This document shows, in pieces, positions 8,331-17,184 of a DNA stretch of 64,000 nucleotides. How positions within the stretch are numbered: the stretch's first letter is position 1; every line of letters starts with the position of its first letter. This DNA is from Mesorhizobium loti (GTDB taxonomy: Bacteria > Pseudomonadota > Alphaproteobacteria > Rhizobiales > Rhizobiaceae): assembly GCA_002356515.1 (NCBI GenBank), contig AP017605.1, positions 3,162,001 through 3,226,000 on the forward strand, in the 5' to 3' direction. Both the position numbers and the translations under genes were made by a program. The notes below the pieces were generated by a model. That model had not been told where the DNA came from and made no database searches. It saw only the letters and a list, made by a program, of their open reading frames with translations.

Positions 8331-9364
8331 AATTCTCGCTCTTCGTGCACATGGAACGGTCGGATCCGGCCAAACCGCATTCCGAGCTTCTGACCGAGCT
8401 CGAGGAACTGGTCCTGATGGCCGAACAGGCTGGCTTCGAGACGGCCTGGATCGGCGAGCATCACGGCATGGAATTCACCATCTCGCCCAATCCTTTCATC
8501 AACATCGCCTATCTCGCGGCCAAGACCAGCCGCATCCGCCTCGGCACCGGAACCGTGATCGCGCCCTTCTGGCATCCGATCAAGCTTGCCGGCGAAGCGG
8601 CGATGGCCGACGTCATCAGCGGCGGCCGACTTGACATCGGCATCGCGCGCGGCGCCTACAGCTATGAATACCAGCGCGTCTTCCCAGGGCTCGACGCCTG
8701 GGGCGCCGGCCAGCGCATGCGCAAGATCATACCGGCGATCCGCGGCCTCTGGGACGGCGACTTCGAGCTCTCCGGCGAGTTCTGGCAGTTCCCTGCCACC
8801 ACCTCCTCGCCCAAGCCGCTGCAGAAACCCTACCCGCCGATCTGGGTGGCCGCGCGCGACCCGAACTCGCACGATTTCGCCGTCGCCAATGGCTGCAAGG
8901 TCCAGGTGACGCCGCTGGCGTCCGGCGATGAGGAGGTGACGAGCCTGATGCAGCGCTTCAACACCGCCTGCGCCGCGCATCCAGAGGTCGAACGGCCCGA
9001 AATCATGCTTCTGATGCACACCTTCGTCGCCGAGGACGCGGCCGATTCCGATCGCCTGACGCAGGACCTGTCGAATTTCTACTGCCAGTTCGGCGCCTGG
9101 TTCCAAAACAAGAAGCCGGTGCATCAAGGCATATTGGAGCCGCTGACGGCGGACGAGATCGCGGCCATGCCGCAATACGCGCCCGACAAGATCAGGCAGA
9201 ATCTGGTGATCGGCGAGGCCGACGAGGTCATCGCCCGGCTGAAGGCCTATGAGGCGCTCGGCTACGACCAGTATTCGGTCTGGATCGACAGCGGCCTTTC
9301 GCACGAGCGCAAGAAAAAATCGCTGCAACTGTTCATCGACCGGGTGATGCCGGCCTTCCTCTGA
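8327..9364 (+). CDS. LLM-class (luciferase-like) flavin-dependent monooxygenase
   Basis: A 345-aa TIM-barrel protein of the bacterial luciferase superfamily. Supporting segments are MKFSLFVHMER at the N-terminus, FETAWIGEHHG, the IRLGTGTVIAPFWHPIKLAGEAAMADVISGGRLDIGIARGAY flavin-binding core, and the GEADEVIARLKAYEALGYD C-terminal block. It should use reduced FMN delivered by the reductase domain encoded immediately upstream to oxygenate an organic substrate. It begins with an ATGA overlap, so translation is coupled. The substrate is unknown. The downstream aldehyde dehydrogenase suggests that an aldehyde is produced. Confidence 0.88.
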   Translation: MKFSLFVHMERSDPAKPHSELLTELEELVLMAEQAGFETAWIGEHHGMEFTISPNPFINIAYLAAKTSRIRLGTGTVIAPFWHPIKLAGEAAMADVISGGRLDIGIARGAYSYEYQRVFPGLDAWGAGQRMRKIIPAIRGLWDGDFELSGEFWQFPATTSSPKPLQKPYPPIWVAARDPNSHDFAVANGCKVQVTPLASGDEEVTSLMQRFNTACAAHPEVERPEIMLLMHTFVAEDAADSDRLTQDLSNFYCQFGAWFQNKKPVHQGILEPLTADEIAAMPQYAPDKIRQNLVIGEADEVIARLKAYEALGYDQYSVWIDSGLSHERKKKSLQLFIDRVMPAFL

Positions 9365-9389
9365 TCGCGAGCCCTTGACTGACCAGCCA

Positions 9390-10859
9390 ATGACCGACGC
9401 TCTTTTCAGGAACTTCATCGACAGCCGCTTCGACGAGCCATCCGTCACTTTCGACAGTGTCGACCCGTCGACCGGGGCGGCCTGGGCGAAAATGCCGGCG
9501 GCGAGCGAAGCCGATGTCGACCGTGCCGTCGAGGCGGCGCACCGCGCGCTACACTCAGACCCATGGCGAAGGATGACAGCGACAGCGCGTGGAAAACTGC
9601 TGGTCAAGCTCGGTGACCTCGTCGCTACCAATGCCGGGCGCCTGGCCGAACTCGAGACACGCGACACCGGCAAGATCATCCGCGAGACCCGCGCCCAGAT
9701 CGCCTATGTCGGCGACTACTATCGCTATTATGGCGGGCTTGCCGACAAGCACGAAGGCGCGCATGTGCCGATCGATAAGGCGGATCTCGACGTCACCATC
9801 CGCCGCGAACCGATCGGCGTCGTTGCCGCGGTGGTGCCGTGGAATTCGCAGCTCTTCCTCTCGGCCGTCAAGCTCGGTCCGGCGCTCGCCGCCGGCTGCA
9901 CCATCGTGCTCAAGGCCTCCGAGGACGGACCGGCGCCGTTGCTCGCTTTTGCCGAACTGGTTCATGAGGCCGGCTTCCCCCCAGGCATCGTCAACATCCT
10001 CACCGGCTTTGGCCATGATTGCGGCCGGCGCCTGACCAGCCATCCGCTGGTTTCGCGCGTCGCCTTCACCGGCGGTCCGTCGACGGCGCGCGCCATCGTC
10101 AGGAACACCGCAGAGAACCTCGCTTACACTACGCTCGAACTCGGCGGCAAAAGCCCGGTCGTCGTCTTCGCCGACGCCGATCTCGACAGCGCTGCCAATG
10201 CGGTGGTCGCCGGCATTTTCGCCGCGACCGGCCAGAGCTGCGTCGCCGGCTCGCGGCTGCTGGTCGAGCGTTCGGTGAAGGATGAATTCGTTGGCCGGCT
10301 GAAACGCAAGGCCGAAGCGATCCGCATCGGCGATCCGCAGGACCCGGCGACCGAAATGGGTCCGCTCGCCACGCTGCGCCAACGAGACTGGATCGAGAAG
10401 GTTGTCGCGGAAAGCCTTGCCGCGGGCGGCACGCTGGTCACCGGCGGCACGCGGCCAGCCGGCAGCGGCTTCTATTACACGCCGACCATCATCGACGCCG
10501 GCGACAGCGACCTGCCTTGTGTGCGCGAAGAGCTGTTCGGACCGGTGCTCAGCGTGCTTGCCTTCGACAGCGAGGCACAGGCGCTGGCACTCGCCAACGA
10601 CACGCCCTTCGGCCTGGCTTCCGGCGTGTTCACCAGCAATCTCGGCAAGGCCCACCGCATGGCGCGCGACATCCATGCCGGCGTGGTCTGGGTCAACACC
10701 TATCGCGCCGTATCGCCGCTCGTTCCGTTCGGCGGCTACGGCCTGTCGGGCCTCGGCCGCGAAGGCGGGCTCGACGCCATCAGAGATTACACGCGCTCGA
10801 AATCCGTCTGGATCAACACCTCGGACGAGCCGATCCCGGATCCCTTCGTCATGCGCTGA
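9390..10859 (+). CDS. NAD(P)-dependent aldehyde dehydrogenase
   Basis: A 489-aa aldehyde dehydrogenase. Visible motifs are PWNSQLFL (about 150-157), FTGGPSTARAI in the cofactor fold, the general base Glu250 in TLELGGKSP and the catalytic Cys284 in GQSCVAGSRL. Length and motifs fit the betaine/gamma-aminobutyraldehyde dehydrogenase-like branch, but the substrate is not decided. The start is ambiguous: ATG at 9390 or TTG at 9375, both with weak ribosome sites. It sits between the monooxygenase and the ABC importer genes in the same operon and probably oxidises the aldehyde released by the upstream enzymes. Confidence 0.9.
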   Translation: MTDALFRNFIDSRFDEPSVTFDSVDPSTGAAWAKMPAASEADVDRAVEAAHRALHSDPWRRMTATARGKLLVKLGDLVATNAGRLAELETRDTGKIIRETRAQIAYVGDYYRYYGGLADKHEGAHVPIDKADLDVTIRREPIGVVAAVVPWNSQLFLSAVKLGPALAAGCTIVLKASEDGPAPLLAFAELVHEAGFPPGIVNILTGFGHDCGRRLTSHPLVSRVAFTGGPSTARAIVRNTAENLAYTTLELGGKSPVVVFADADLDSAANAVVAGIFAATGQSCVAGSRLLVERSVKDEFVGRLKRKAEAIRIGDPQDPATEMGPLATLRQRDWIEKVVAESLAAGGTLVTGGTRPAGSGFYYTPTIIDAGDSDLPCVREELFGPVLSVLAFDSEAQALALANDTPFGLASGVFTSNLGKAHRMARDIHAGVVWVNTYRAVSPLVPFGGYGLSGLGREGGLDAIRDYTRSKSVWINTSDEPIPDPFVMR

Positions 10860-10918
10860 GCAGGGCGGGGCGCAGGTGCACTGAGAAAAACAAGAACAGA
10901 CCAACAGAGGAGAATGAC

Positions 10919-11923
10919 ATGAAACTGATTTTGACCGGCCTGCTGGCCGGACTGCTCGCGGCGACCGCCGCCAAGGCCGATGAAATGGCGTTCACCAGCT
11001 GGGGCGGCACCACGCAGGAGGCGCAGACCAAATCCTGGGCAGCCCCCTTCGAGGCCAGCTCCGGTATCAAGGTCCTGCAGGACGGGCCGACCGACTATGG
11101 CAAGCTCAAGGCCATGGTCGACGCCGGCAATGTCACCTGGGATGTCGTCGACGTGGAAATGGACTTCGCCATCAAGGCCGCCAAGGACGGGCTGCTGGAG
11201 CCGATCGACTATGCGGTCGTGCCCAAGGCCGATCTCGACCCGCGCTTCAGCAATGATCATGCCGTCGGCAGCTTCTATTATTCCTTCGTGCTCGCCTGGA
11301 ACAAGGGCGCGGTCCCCGGCGAACCGGCCGGCTGGGCCGACATGTTCGACACCAAGAAGTTTCCTGGCAAGCGGACCTTCTACAAATGGTCGGCGCCGGG
11401 CGTCATCGAAATCGCTTTGCTGGCCGACGGTGTGCCGGCGGACAAGCTCTATCCGCTCGATCTCGACCGTGCCTTCAAGAAACTCGACACCATCAAGTCC
11501 GATATCGTCTGGTGGGGCGGCGGTGCCGAGTCGCAGCAGCTGATCGCCTCCGGCGAGGCCGCCTTCGGCCAGCTGTGGAACGGGCGCGTCTTCGCCCTGC
11601 AGCAGGATGGCACCGACGTCGGCGTCGCCTGGAATCAGAACCTCACCGCCGCCGACGTGCTCGTCGTGCCGAGGGGCGCGAAGAACAAGGGCAGCGCGAT
11701 GAAGTTCCTCGCCGCAGCGACCAGCCCGGCCGGCCAGGCGAAATTCGCCGAGGCAAGCGGCTATGCGCCCATCAACACCAAGGCCAAGGCGGAAATGCCC
11801 GCCGATGCCGTCAAGGCTCTGCCCGATGCCCATGTCGATGGCCAGATCAACCTCGACATGAACTACTGGGCCGCGCATCGCGACGAGATCGCCACGCGCT
11901 GGTATGCCTGGCAGACCAAGTAA
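10919..11923 (+). CDS. Polyamine-type ABC transporter substrate-binding protein
   Basis: A 334-aa periplasmic protein with a signal peptide (residues 1-20, ending AKA) and a type 2 binding fold of the PotD/PotF kind (FTSWGGTTQEAQTKSWAAPFEASSGIKV, WDVVDVEMDFAIKAAKDGLLEPID). It should deliver a small cationic or amine compound to the permease pair encoded downstream. The ATG is preceded by AGAGGAG with good spacing. A strong hairpin follows the gene. The link to the catabolic genes upstream implies that the imported compound is their substrate, probably an amine; the identity is inference. Confidence 0.88.
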   Translation: MKLILTGLLAGLLAATAAKADEMAFTSWGGTTQEAQTKSWAAPFEASSGIKVLQDGPTDYGKLKAMVDAGNVTWDVVDVEMDFAIKAAKDGLLEPIDYAVVPKADLDPRFSNDHAVGSFYYSFVLAWNKGAVPGEPAGWADMFDTKKFPGKRTFYKWSAPGVIEIALLADGVPADKLYPLDLDRAFKKLDTIKSDIVWWGGGAESQQLIASGEAAFGQLWNGRVFALQQDGTDVGVAWNQNLTAADVLVVPRGAKNKGSAMKFLAAATSPAGQAKFAEASGYAPINTKAKAEMPADAVKALPDAHVDGQINLDMNYWAAHRDEIATRWYAWQTK

Positions 11924-11940
11924 CGCCGGTGCAGGTTGAC

Positions 11941-11961
11941 GGGGCGCGGCTTGCGCGCCCC
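11941..11961 (+). terminator. Hairpin between binding-protein and permease genes
   Basis: A perfect 8-bp inverted repeat, GGGGCGCG-GCTTG-CGCGCCCC, starts 18 bp after the binding-protein stop. There is no T-run. It probably protects the binding-protein mRNA or partly terminates, raising binding protein over permease. Confidence 0.5.
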
Positions 11962-11982
11962 GTTTCGAGACAGGATCGCTCG

Positions 11983-12843
11983 ATGCAGGGAAGTTCTTTC
12001 AGACGCTCTTCCGTTGCCGGCCTGCCGGCCGGCAGCGGCAGCGCCTTGCCGGCCCTTCTCCTGGTTGGCCTGTTCTTCATCGTGCCGGTGGTCGCTTTGC
12101 TGTTGCGCAGCATCACCGATCCTGAACCGGGCTTGCAGAACTACGCGGCGCTGTTCGGCAGCGGCACCTATGTGCGGGTGTTCCTCAACACCTTCCTGGT
12201 CGCCGGTGTCGTCACCGCCGTCACTATCCTAGTGGCCTTCCCCGTCGCCTGGATGCTGGCGATCATGCCGCCGGCCATGGGCTCGATCGTCTTCGGCATC
12301 ATCATCCTGTCGATGTGGACGAACCTTCTCACTCGCACCTATGCGTGGATGGTGCTGCTGCAGCGCACCGGCGTCATCAACCGAGCGCTGATGGGCCTGG
12401 GCATCATCCACGCGCCGCTGCCCCTCATCAACAACCTGGCCGGCGTCACCATCGGCATGGTCTACATCATGCTGCCCTTCATGGTCCTGCCTCTGGTCGG
12501 CACTTTGCGCGCCATCGACCCGATGACGCTGCGCGCCGCCGCCCTTTGCGGCGCGAGCCCATTCGAGGCCTTTCGCCGCATCCTCTTGCCGCTGTCGCTT
12601 CCCGGCATCGCCGCCGGCGGCCTGATGGTCTTCGTCATGTCGCTCGGCTACTTCGTCACGCCTGCCCTGCTCGGCGGCACGTCCAACATGATGCTGGCCG
12701 AGATGATCGCCCAGACGGTGCAGTCGCTGCTCAACTGGGGGCTCGGCAGTGCGGCCGCCTTCGTCCTGCTCGTCGTCACCATGGCGCTCTACGCGATCCA
12801 GCTTCGCCTGGTCGGCGCCAGGCGCACCGGCGGAGGGATCTGA
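11983..12843 (+). CDS. ABC transporter permease, PotB-like
   Basis: A 286-aa inner-membrane protein with about six hydrophobic segments, the first at residues 21-43. The ABC permease EAA-type loop is visible at AALCGASPFEAFRRILLPLSLPGI (about residues 186-209), where the ATPase docks. The first periplasmic region and sequence style are those of spermidine/putrescine permeases (PotB/PotH). It would form a heterodimeric channel with the next gene product. It is followed 2 bp later by the second permease gene. Confidence 0.88.
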   Translation: MQGSSFRRSSVAGLPAGSGSALPALLLVGLFFIVPVVALLLRSITDPEPGLQNYAALFGSGTYVRVFLNTFLVAGVVTAVTILVAFPVAWMLAIMPPAMGSIVFGIIILSMWTNLLTRTYAWMVLLQRTGVINRALMGLGIIHAPLPLINNLAGVTIGMVYIMLPFMVLPLVGTLRAIDPMTLRAAALCGASPFEAFRRILLPLSLPGIAAGGLMVFVMSLGYFVTPALLGGTSNMMLAEMIAQTVQSLLNWGLGSAAAFVLLVVTMALYAIQLRLVGARRTGGGI

Positions 12844-12845
12844 GC

Positions 12846-13646
12846 ATGCTGCTCGACTATGACAGGCTCGGATGGCTGCGCGTGGCGCTTGTCGGCTTCA
12901 CCGCGGCAGTCGCGGCTTTCCTGTTGCTGCCGGTGGTCTTCATCGTGCTCCTGTCATTCGGCTCGTCGCGCTGGCTGGCGTTCCCGCCACCCGGCTGGAC
13001 GCTGAAATGGTACCAGCAGTTGCTGGCCGACCCGACGTGGATCGATGCCGCGCTGACCAGCGCCCGGATTGCCGCCATGGCGGCAATCCTCGCCGTCATC
13101 ATCGGCCTGTTCGCCTCCTTCAGCCTGGTCCGGGGTGAGTTTCGCGGGCGCCAGGTCCTGCGCGGGCTGCTGTTGACGCCGATGGTGCTGCCGGTCGTCG
13201 TGTTCGCCATCGCCATCTACGCCTTCTTCCTGCGCATCGGCCTCGCCGGCACCACGCTCGGCTTCGTCATCGCCCACACAATCCTGGCGCTGCCTTTCGC
13301 CATCATCCCGATCACTGCCGCGCTCGAGGGTTTTGACAAATCCATCGAGGATGCGGCCATCGTCTGCGGCGCCAGCCCGCTGCAGGCACGGTTGAGGATC
13401 ACCTTGCCGTCGATCCGGATCGGCATCTTCTCGGCGGTGATCTTCTCCTTTCTGGCTTCATGGGACGAGGTCGTGGTGGCGATCTTCATGGCAAGCCCGA
13501 CCTTGCAGACCTTGCCGGTGAAGATCTGGGGCAGCCTGCGCGCCGACCTAAGCCCGGTCGTCGCCGCCGCCTCCAGCCTGCTCGTCGGCCTGACGCTCTG
13601 CCTGATGATCGTGACCGCACTCCTTCGCAGGAAATTGTCCAGATGA
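12846..13646 (+). CDS. ABC transporter permease, PotC/PotI-like
   Basis: A 266-aa inner-membrane protein with six predicted spans and an EAA-type loop (AAIVCGASPLQARLRITLPSIRIGI, about 175-199). The PPPGWTLKWYQQLLADPTWIDA segment after the first span is typical of PotC/PotI/YdcV permeases. It starts 2 bp after the partner permease and ends with ATGA overlap into the ATPase gene, so the three transporter genes are translationally coupled. Confidence 0.88.
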   Translation: MLLDYDRLGWLRVALVGFTAAVAAFLLLPVVFIVLLSFGSSRWLAFPPPGWTLKWYQQLLADPTWIDAALTSARIAAMAAILAVIIGLFASFSLVRGEFRGRQVLRGLLLTPMVLPVVVFAIAIYAFFLRIGLAGTTLGFVIAHTILALPFAIIPITAALEGFDKSIEDAAIVCGASPLQARLRITLPSIRIGIFSAVIFSFLASWDEVVVAIFMASPTLQTLPVKIWGSLRADLSPVVAAASSLLVGLTLCLMIVTALLRRKLSR

Positions 13647-14719
13647 CCCGACCGTTCCTGTCTATACGCGCGGTGAGAAAGACGTTCGGCGCCTTCGTCG
13701 CCGTCCATGACGTCACCATCGATGTGCCCAAGGGCGAGTTCCTGACCTTCCTCGGCCCGTCTGGCTCAGGTAAGTCGACGACGCTCTACGCCATTGCCGG
13801 CTTTCAGGATCCGAGCTCGGGCGATGTGCTCCTGGAGGACAGGTCGCTGCTCTCGGTGCCGTCGCACAAGCGCAACATCGGCATGGTTTTCCAGCGCTAC
13901 ACGCTGTTCCCGCATCTGAGCGTCGCCGAGAATGTCGCCTTTCCGTTGCGCGTGCGCCGCCGGCCGGACAGCGAGGTCAGGCGCAAGGTCGCCGACATGC
14001 TGGCGCTGGTGCGCCTCGAAGACTTCGCCGACCGCTTTCCTAGCGCGCTATCGGGTGGCCAGCAGCAGCGCGTGGCGCTTGCCCGGGCGCTCGCCTACGA
14101 TCCGCCGATCCTCCTGATGGACGAGCCACTGTCGGCGCTCGACAAGAAACTGCGCCAGGAAATCCAGGCGGAGATCCGCCGCATCCACCGCGAGACGGGC
14201 GTCACCATCCTCTATGTCACGCACGACCAGGAGGAGGCGCTGCATCTTTCGGATCGCATCGCTCTGTTCAGGGAAGGCCGCATCGAACAGATCGGCACCG
14301 GCGAGGATCTTTACCTCAGGCCAGCGAGCGAGTTCGTTGCCGGCTTCATCGGCAACTCGAATTTCTTGCCGGCCGAGCATCTGCAAACAACGGACGGTAC
14401 GTCAACGATCCGCCTCGGCGACGGCTCGATCGTGACCGGTGTCAAGGCGACAATACCCTTCGGTCAAGGCCAGAAGGTCCGGCTGATGGTGCGCCCGGAA
14501 GCCTTCCGCCTCACGTCGGGGCCTGCGAGCGCGGCTTTGGCCGTCGAGATCGTCGACACCGCCTTCTTCGGTGACCGCCGCCGTGTCGTGGCGCGCACGG
14601 CCAGCGGCGACGAGATCGATGTCAGGCCAACCTCTGACGCAGAGGGGGCGGACAGCGCCATTGCATCAGGTCAGTGCATCTTTTTCGATCCCGCTTCGGC
14701 GTTCCTGTTCCCGGCCTGA
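13643..14719 (+). CDS. ABC transporter ATP-binding protein, PotA-like
   Basis: A 358-aa ATPase with Walker A GPSGSGKST (38-46), Q-loop near VFQRY (82-86), signature LSGGQ (136-140), Walker B ILLMDEP (156-162), H-loop THD near residue 194 and a C-terminal TOBE-type regulatory region. It powers the importer formed by the two upstream permeases. ATGA overlap with the upstream gene shows coupling. This is the last gene of the 5945-14719 operon. The DeoR regulator gene is convergent 50 bp away. Confidence 0.9.
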   Translation: MTRPFLSIRAVRKTFGAFVAVHDVTIDVPKGEFLTFLGPSGSGKSTTLYAIAGFQDPSSGDVLLEDRSLLSVPSHKRNIGMVFQRYTLFPHLSVAENVAFPLRVRRRPDSEVRRKVADMLALVRLEDFADRFPSALSGGQQQRVALARALAYDPPILLMDEPLSALDKKLRQEIQAEIRRIHRETGVTILYVTHDQEEALHLSDRIALFREGRIEQIGTGEDLYLRPASEFVAGFIGNSNFLPAEHLQTTDGTSTIRLGDGSIVTGVKATIPFGQGQKVRLMVRPEAFRLTSGPASAALAVEIVDTAFFGDRRRVVARTASGDEIDVRPTSDAEGADSAIASGQCIFFDPASAFLFPA

Positions 14720-14769
14720 CGGCTGCAATCTTCCTGCCAGGTCCGGTTTTCGCCTTCCGGCAACTCTGT

Positions 14770-15552
14770 TCAGTCGCCGCTGAAGACATGAAGTTCCGTT
14801 CCAGCCGCCTCAATGACAGCGCGCAGCGCCGGTTGCGGCTCTCGATCGGTGACGATGTCGGAAAGCTCGCCGAGCGCGCAGACGCGTTCGAGACTGTTGC
14901 GGCCGAACTTGTCATTGGTCACCACAAGCGCTGTCGACAGCGCGCGCGCAATCATCGCCCGCTTGACCGCGGCCGCCCCCGAGATCATGTCGCTAGGCCC
15001 GTCCGCGGACAGGCTCGAGGCGCCAATGATGGCAATGTCGGCATTGTAACGCCTGACGAATTCCACCGTATCCTCGCCGACCACACTGGCTTCGCGGCTG
15101 TCATAGGTGCCGGGGCACAGGATGACCCGGAACGTCGGATTGGCCCCAGTTACCGAGGCCACGCCGATGGAGTTGGTGATGATGGTCAGCTCGCGCTTCA
15201 GCTGCGAGAGACTGCGCGCCACCTCGTAGGTCGTCGAGCCGCCATCGATCATCACGATCTGGCCTTTCTCGACCAATCCCGCCGCGCCACGCCCGATCCG
15301 GGCACGCTCCTCGATCATGGTCTGGCTGCGCTCGGCGATCACCGGCTCGGATGTCACCAGCGAGATCGTCGCGCCGCCATAGGTACGGTTGAGCAACCCC
15401 GCATCGCCAAGCTCGATCAGGTCGCGGCGGATCGTTTCGCCGGCGACACCCAGGCGCAAAGCGAGCCTGGAGATACGGATCGAGGCCGAGCGACGCACTT
15501 CCGACAGGATGAGTGCATGCCGCTCCTTCTTCGATAGCCGGCTTTGCTCCAT
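14770..15552 (-). CDS. DeoR/GlpR-family transcriptional regulator
   Basis: A 260-aa regulator with an N-terminal DeoR helix-turn-helix (about residues 6-60: ERHALILSEVRRSASIRISRLALRLGVAGETIRRDLIELGDAGLLNRTYGGA) and a C-terminal sugar-phosphate sensor domain (MIDGGSTTYEVARSL, ITNSIGVA, CPGTYDSREASVVGEDTVEFVRRYNADIAIIGASSLSADG). Such proteins respond to phosphorylated sugars. It is convergent with the polyamine-type transport operon and no adjacent sugar operon is visible, so its target may be distant. Confidence 0.87.
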   Translation of the reverse strand: MEQSRLSKKERHALILSEVRRSASIRISRLALRLGVAGETIRRDLIELGDAGLLNRTYGGATISLVTSEPVIAERSQTMIEERARIGRGAAGLVEKGQIVMIDGGSTTYEVARSLSQLKRELTIITNSIGVASVTGANPTFRVILCPGTYDSREASVVGEDTVEFVRRYNADIAIIGASSLSADGPSDMISGAAAVKRAMIARALSTALVVTNDKFGRNSLERVCALGELSDIVTDREPQPALRAVIEAAGTELHVFSGD

Positions 15553-15730
15553 GATCGATCCTCCGCGAAGTCGACACTATTAACCATGCCGACGCTGATG
15601 GGGAAGGCGTCTCGCAAGACCAGCCGACTGCCTCGATTCGAACGGTTCTATCCGGATGCCGGCTGACAAGCGCAAGCGCCGGTGATCAGATGATGTTCTG
15701 ACGAATCGGCGCAAGACGACGGAGACCGCA

Positions 15731-16534
15731 ATGCATGTCGTGACATTGCTGAAGGCTGACATGTTCGACGTCGAGATCGACGGCAAGCCCGCCTCGATCG
15801 CGCAAGCCTTGCCGGACTGGAACCCGCATGACCGCTTCGGCCTGGTGATCGACGACGCGCTTGGCGGCATCGGCGCCACCCATCTGCTGCAGATCGCCAT
15901 CACCGCCTTCTACGATATCAAGCCGAGCCGTCGCACTGAGCTGACGGTCTATCCCGAAATCTATGCCTTCCACATCGGCAAGGGTTATGGTGCGCATGCG
16001 CCCTATGATTTCTGGCCGGCCCGGCGCGAAGTCATCACCTCACTCGATCATCGTGAGGTTCTCGACGCCATCAATGATCGCGGCATCACAAGGCTGGCCG
16101 TTCCCGATCGTGCGCCGCGCGAGGTGGTGCATCGGCCCAAGGAGGTCGACGCGGCGCTCGATCGCATCGCCTCGGCCTTCGTCTACAGCCCGTCGGGCCG
16201 GGTCGCGGATCCGGATCTGGTCATTTCGGGAAACGACAAGCGGACGGAATACAACCCCAACAGCGCCTTGCGGCCGCGCTACACCGACAGCCGGCCGGCT
16301 TCGGTTTCGACCGGGGCCAAGCCGGTCAAGGAACTCGATTCGTCCTATCAGGACTGGCTTCGCGAGCGTGAGCACGATTTGACCAGCGAGGAACGCGCCT
16401 TTGTCGAACGCCGCCGCCAGGAGCTGAGACAGGACGGCCTCGCCACCGAAACCTATCGGCGCGTCGGTGTCCGCGAGGCGCTGATGCGGCTGGCGTCGGC
16501 CGGCCTCGATCGAGACACGGCCATTGCCGTTTGA
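15731..16534 (+). CDS. Hypothetical protein, rhizobial type
   Basis: A 267-aa protein I cannot assign. The N-terminal half (residues 1-110) looks like a compact globular domain (VTLLKADMFDVEIDGKPA, FGLVIDDALGGIGATHLLQIAITAFYD). The central part (about 165-215) is rich in polar residues and probably disordered, and the C-terminus (about 216-267) is helical and charged (WLREREHDLTSEERAFVERRRQ). There is no signal peptide or membrane span. It stands alone between convergent neighbours, with its stop directly abutting the stop of the next, leftward gene. Confidence 0.7.
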   Translation: MHVVTLLKADMFDVEIDGKPASIAQALPDWNPHDRFGLVIDDALGGIGATHLLQIAITAFYDIKPSRRTELTVYPEIYAFHIGKGYGAHAPYDFWPARREVITSLDHREVLDAINDRGITRLAVPDRAPREVVHRPKEVDAALDRIASAFVYSPSGRVADPDLVISGNDKRTEYNPNSALRPRYTDSRPASVSTGAKPVKELDSSYQDWLREREHDLTSEERAFVERRRQELRQDGLATETYRRVGVREALMRLASAGLDRDTAIAV

Positions 16535-17146
16535 TCAATAGCCGACAGTGAACCGCTGCCTGACATGGGCAGGCTTCTCGATCTCGTCGACCATGACGAT
16601 GGCATAGTCCTCGAAGGAGATGCTGCTGCCCTTGTCCGACGCCAGAAGCGTGTCCTTGCCAAGGCGGTATTTGCCGGTGCGCTCACCCGGGACGAACATG
16701 GCGGAAGGCGACAGGAAGGTCCAGTCGAGGTCGCCAACGGTCTTCAACGTGTCGAGGAAGTCCGCGCCCTTCTGCGCCTCGGCCTTGTAGATTGCCGGGA
16801 ATTCGGGGGTGTCGACCAGCCTTTTGCCGGGGGCGACTTCAAGGCTGCCGGCGCCGCCGACGACGAGGTAGCGCTTCACGCCCGAAGCGCGTACCGCGGC
16901 GATCAGCGTATCGGGATCGCTGTCCAGAAAGTGCACGGCACTGATTACCACATCATGACCTCGGATCAGATTGGCGAGACCTTCCTTGTCGAAGACATCG
17001 CCCTTCCTGGCCGTCACACCGGGCAGCGCGGCGATTTTTTCAGGGTTGCGGGCAATACCGGTGACCGTGTGGCCACGGTCGGAGAGTTCCTTGAGCAGGC
17101 GCGAACCGACTGCGCCTGATGCGCCGATGAGAGCGACTTTTGCCAT
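16535..17146 (-). CDS. NAD(P)-binding Rossmann protein, NmrA/YwnB-like
   Basis: A 203-aa atypical short-chain dehydrogenase-like protein. GASGAVGSRLLKEL (8-21) is a nucleotide-binding glycine loop, followed by RNPEK, VVISAVHF and YLVVGGAGSLEV segments typical of the NmrA/YwnB/NAD(P)H-azoreductase-like group. The YxxxK motif of true SDR enzymes is present as YKAEAQK (about 119-125) but displaced. It may be a quinone or flavin reductase-like enzyme or a redox sensor. It is followed downstream by a DsbA-like gene under a LysR regulator, a pairing often seen with redox-stress genes. Confidence 0.75.
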   Translation of the reverse strand: MAKVALIGASGAVGSRLLKELSDRGHTVTGIARNPEKIAALPGVTARKGDVFDKEGLANLIRGHDVVISAVHFLDSDPDTLIAAVRASGVKRYLVVGGAGSLEVAPGKRLVDTPEFPAIYKAEAQKGADFLDTLKTVGDLDWTFLSPSAMFVPGERTGKYRLGKDTLLASDKGSSISFEDYAIVMVDEIEKPAHVRQRFTVGY

Positions 17147-17184
17147 GTCTTTTCCAGTCCTTGTTGGAGATCAGGTGGGGGAGA

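Noticed and set aside
12315..13646. Long alternative frame across the two permease genes
   Set aside because: Its first half is a basic, histidine-rich shadow; only the in-frame second half from 12846 is the real permease.
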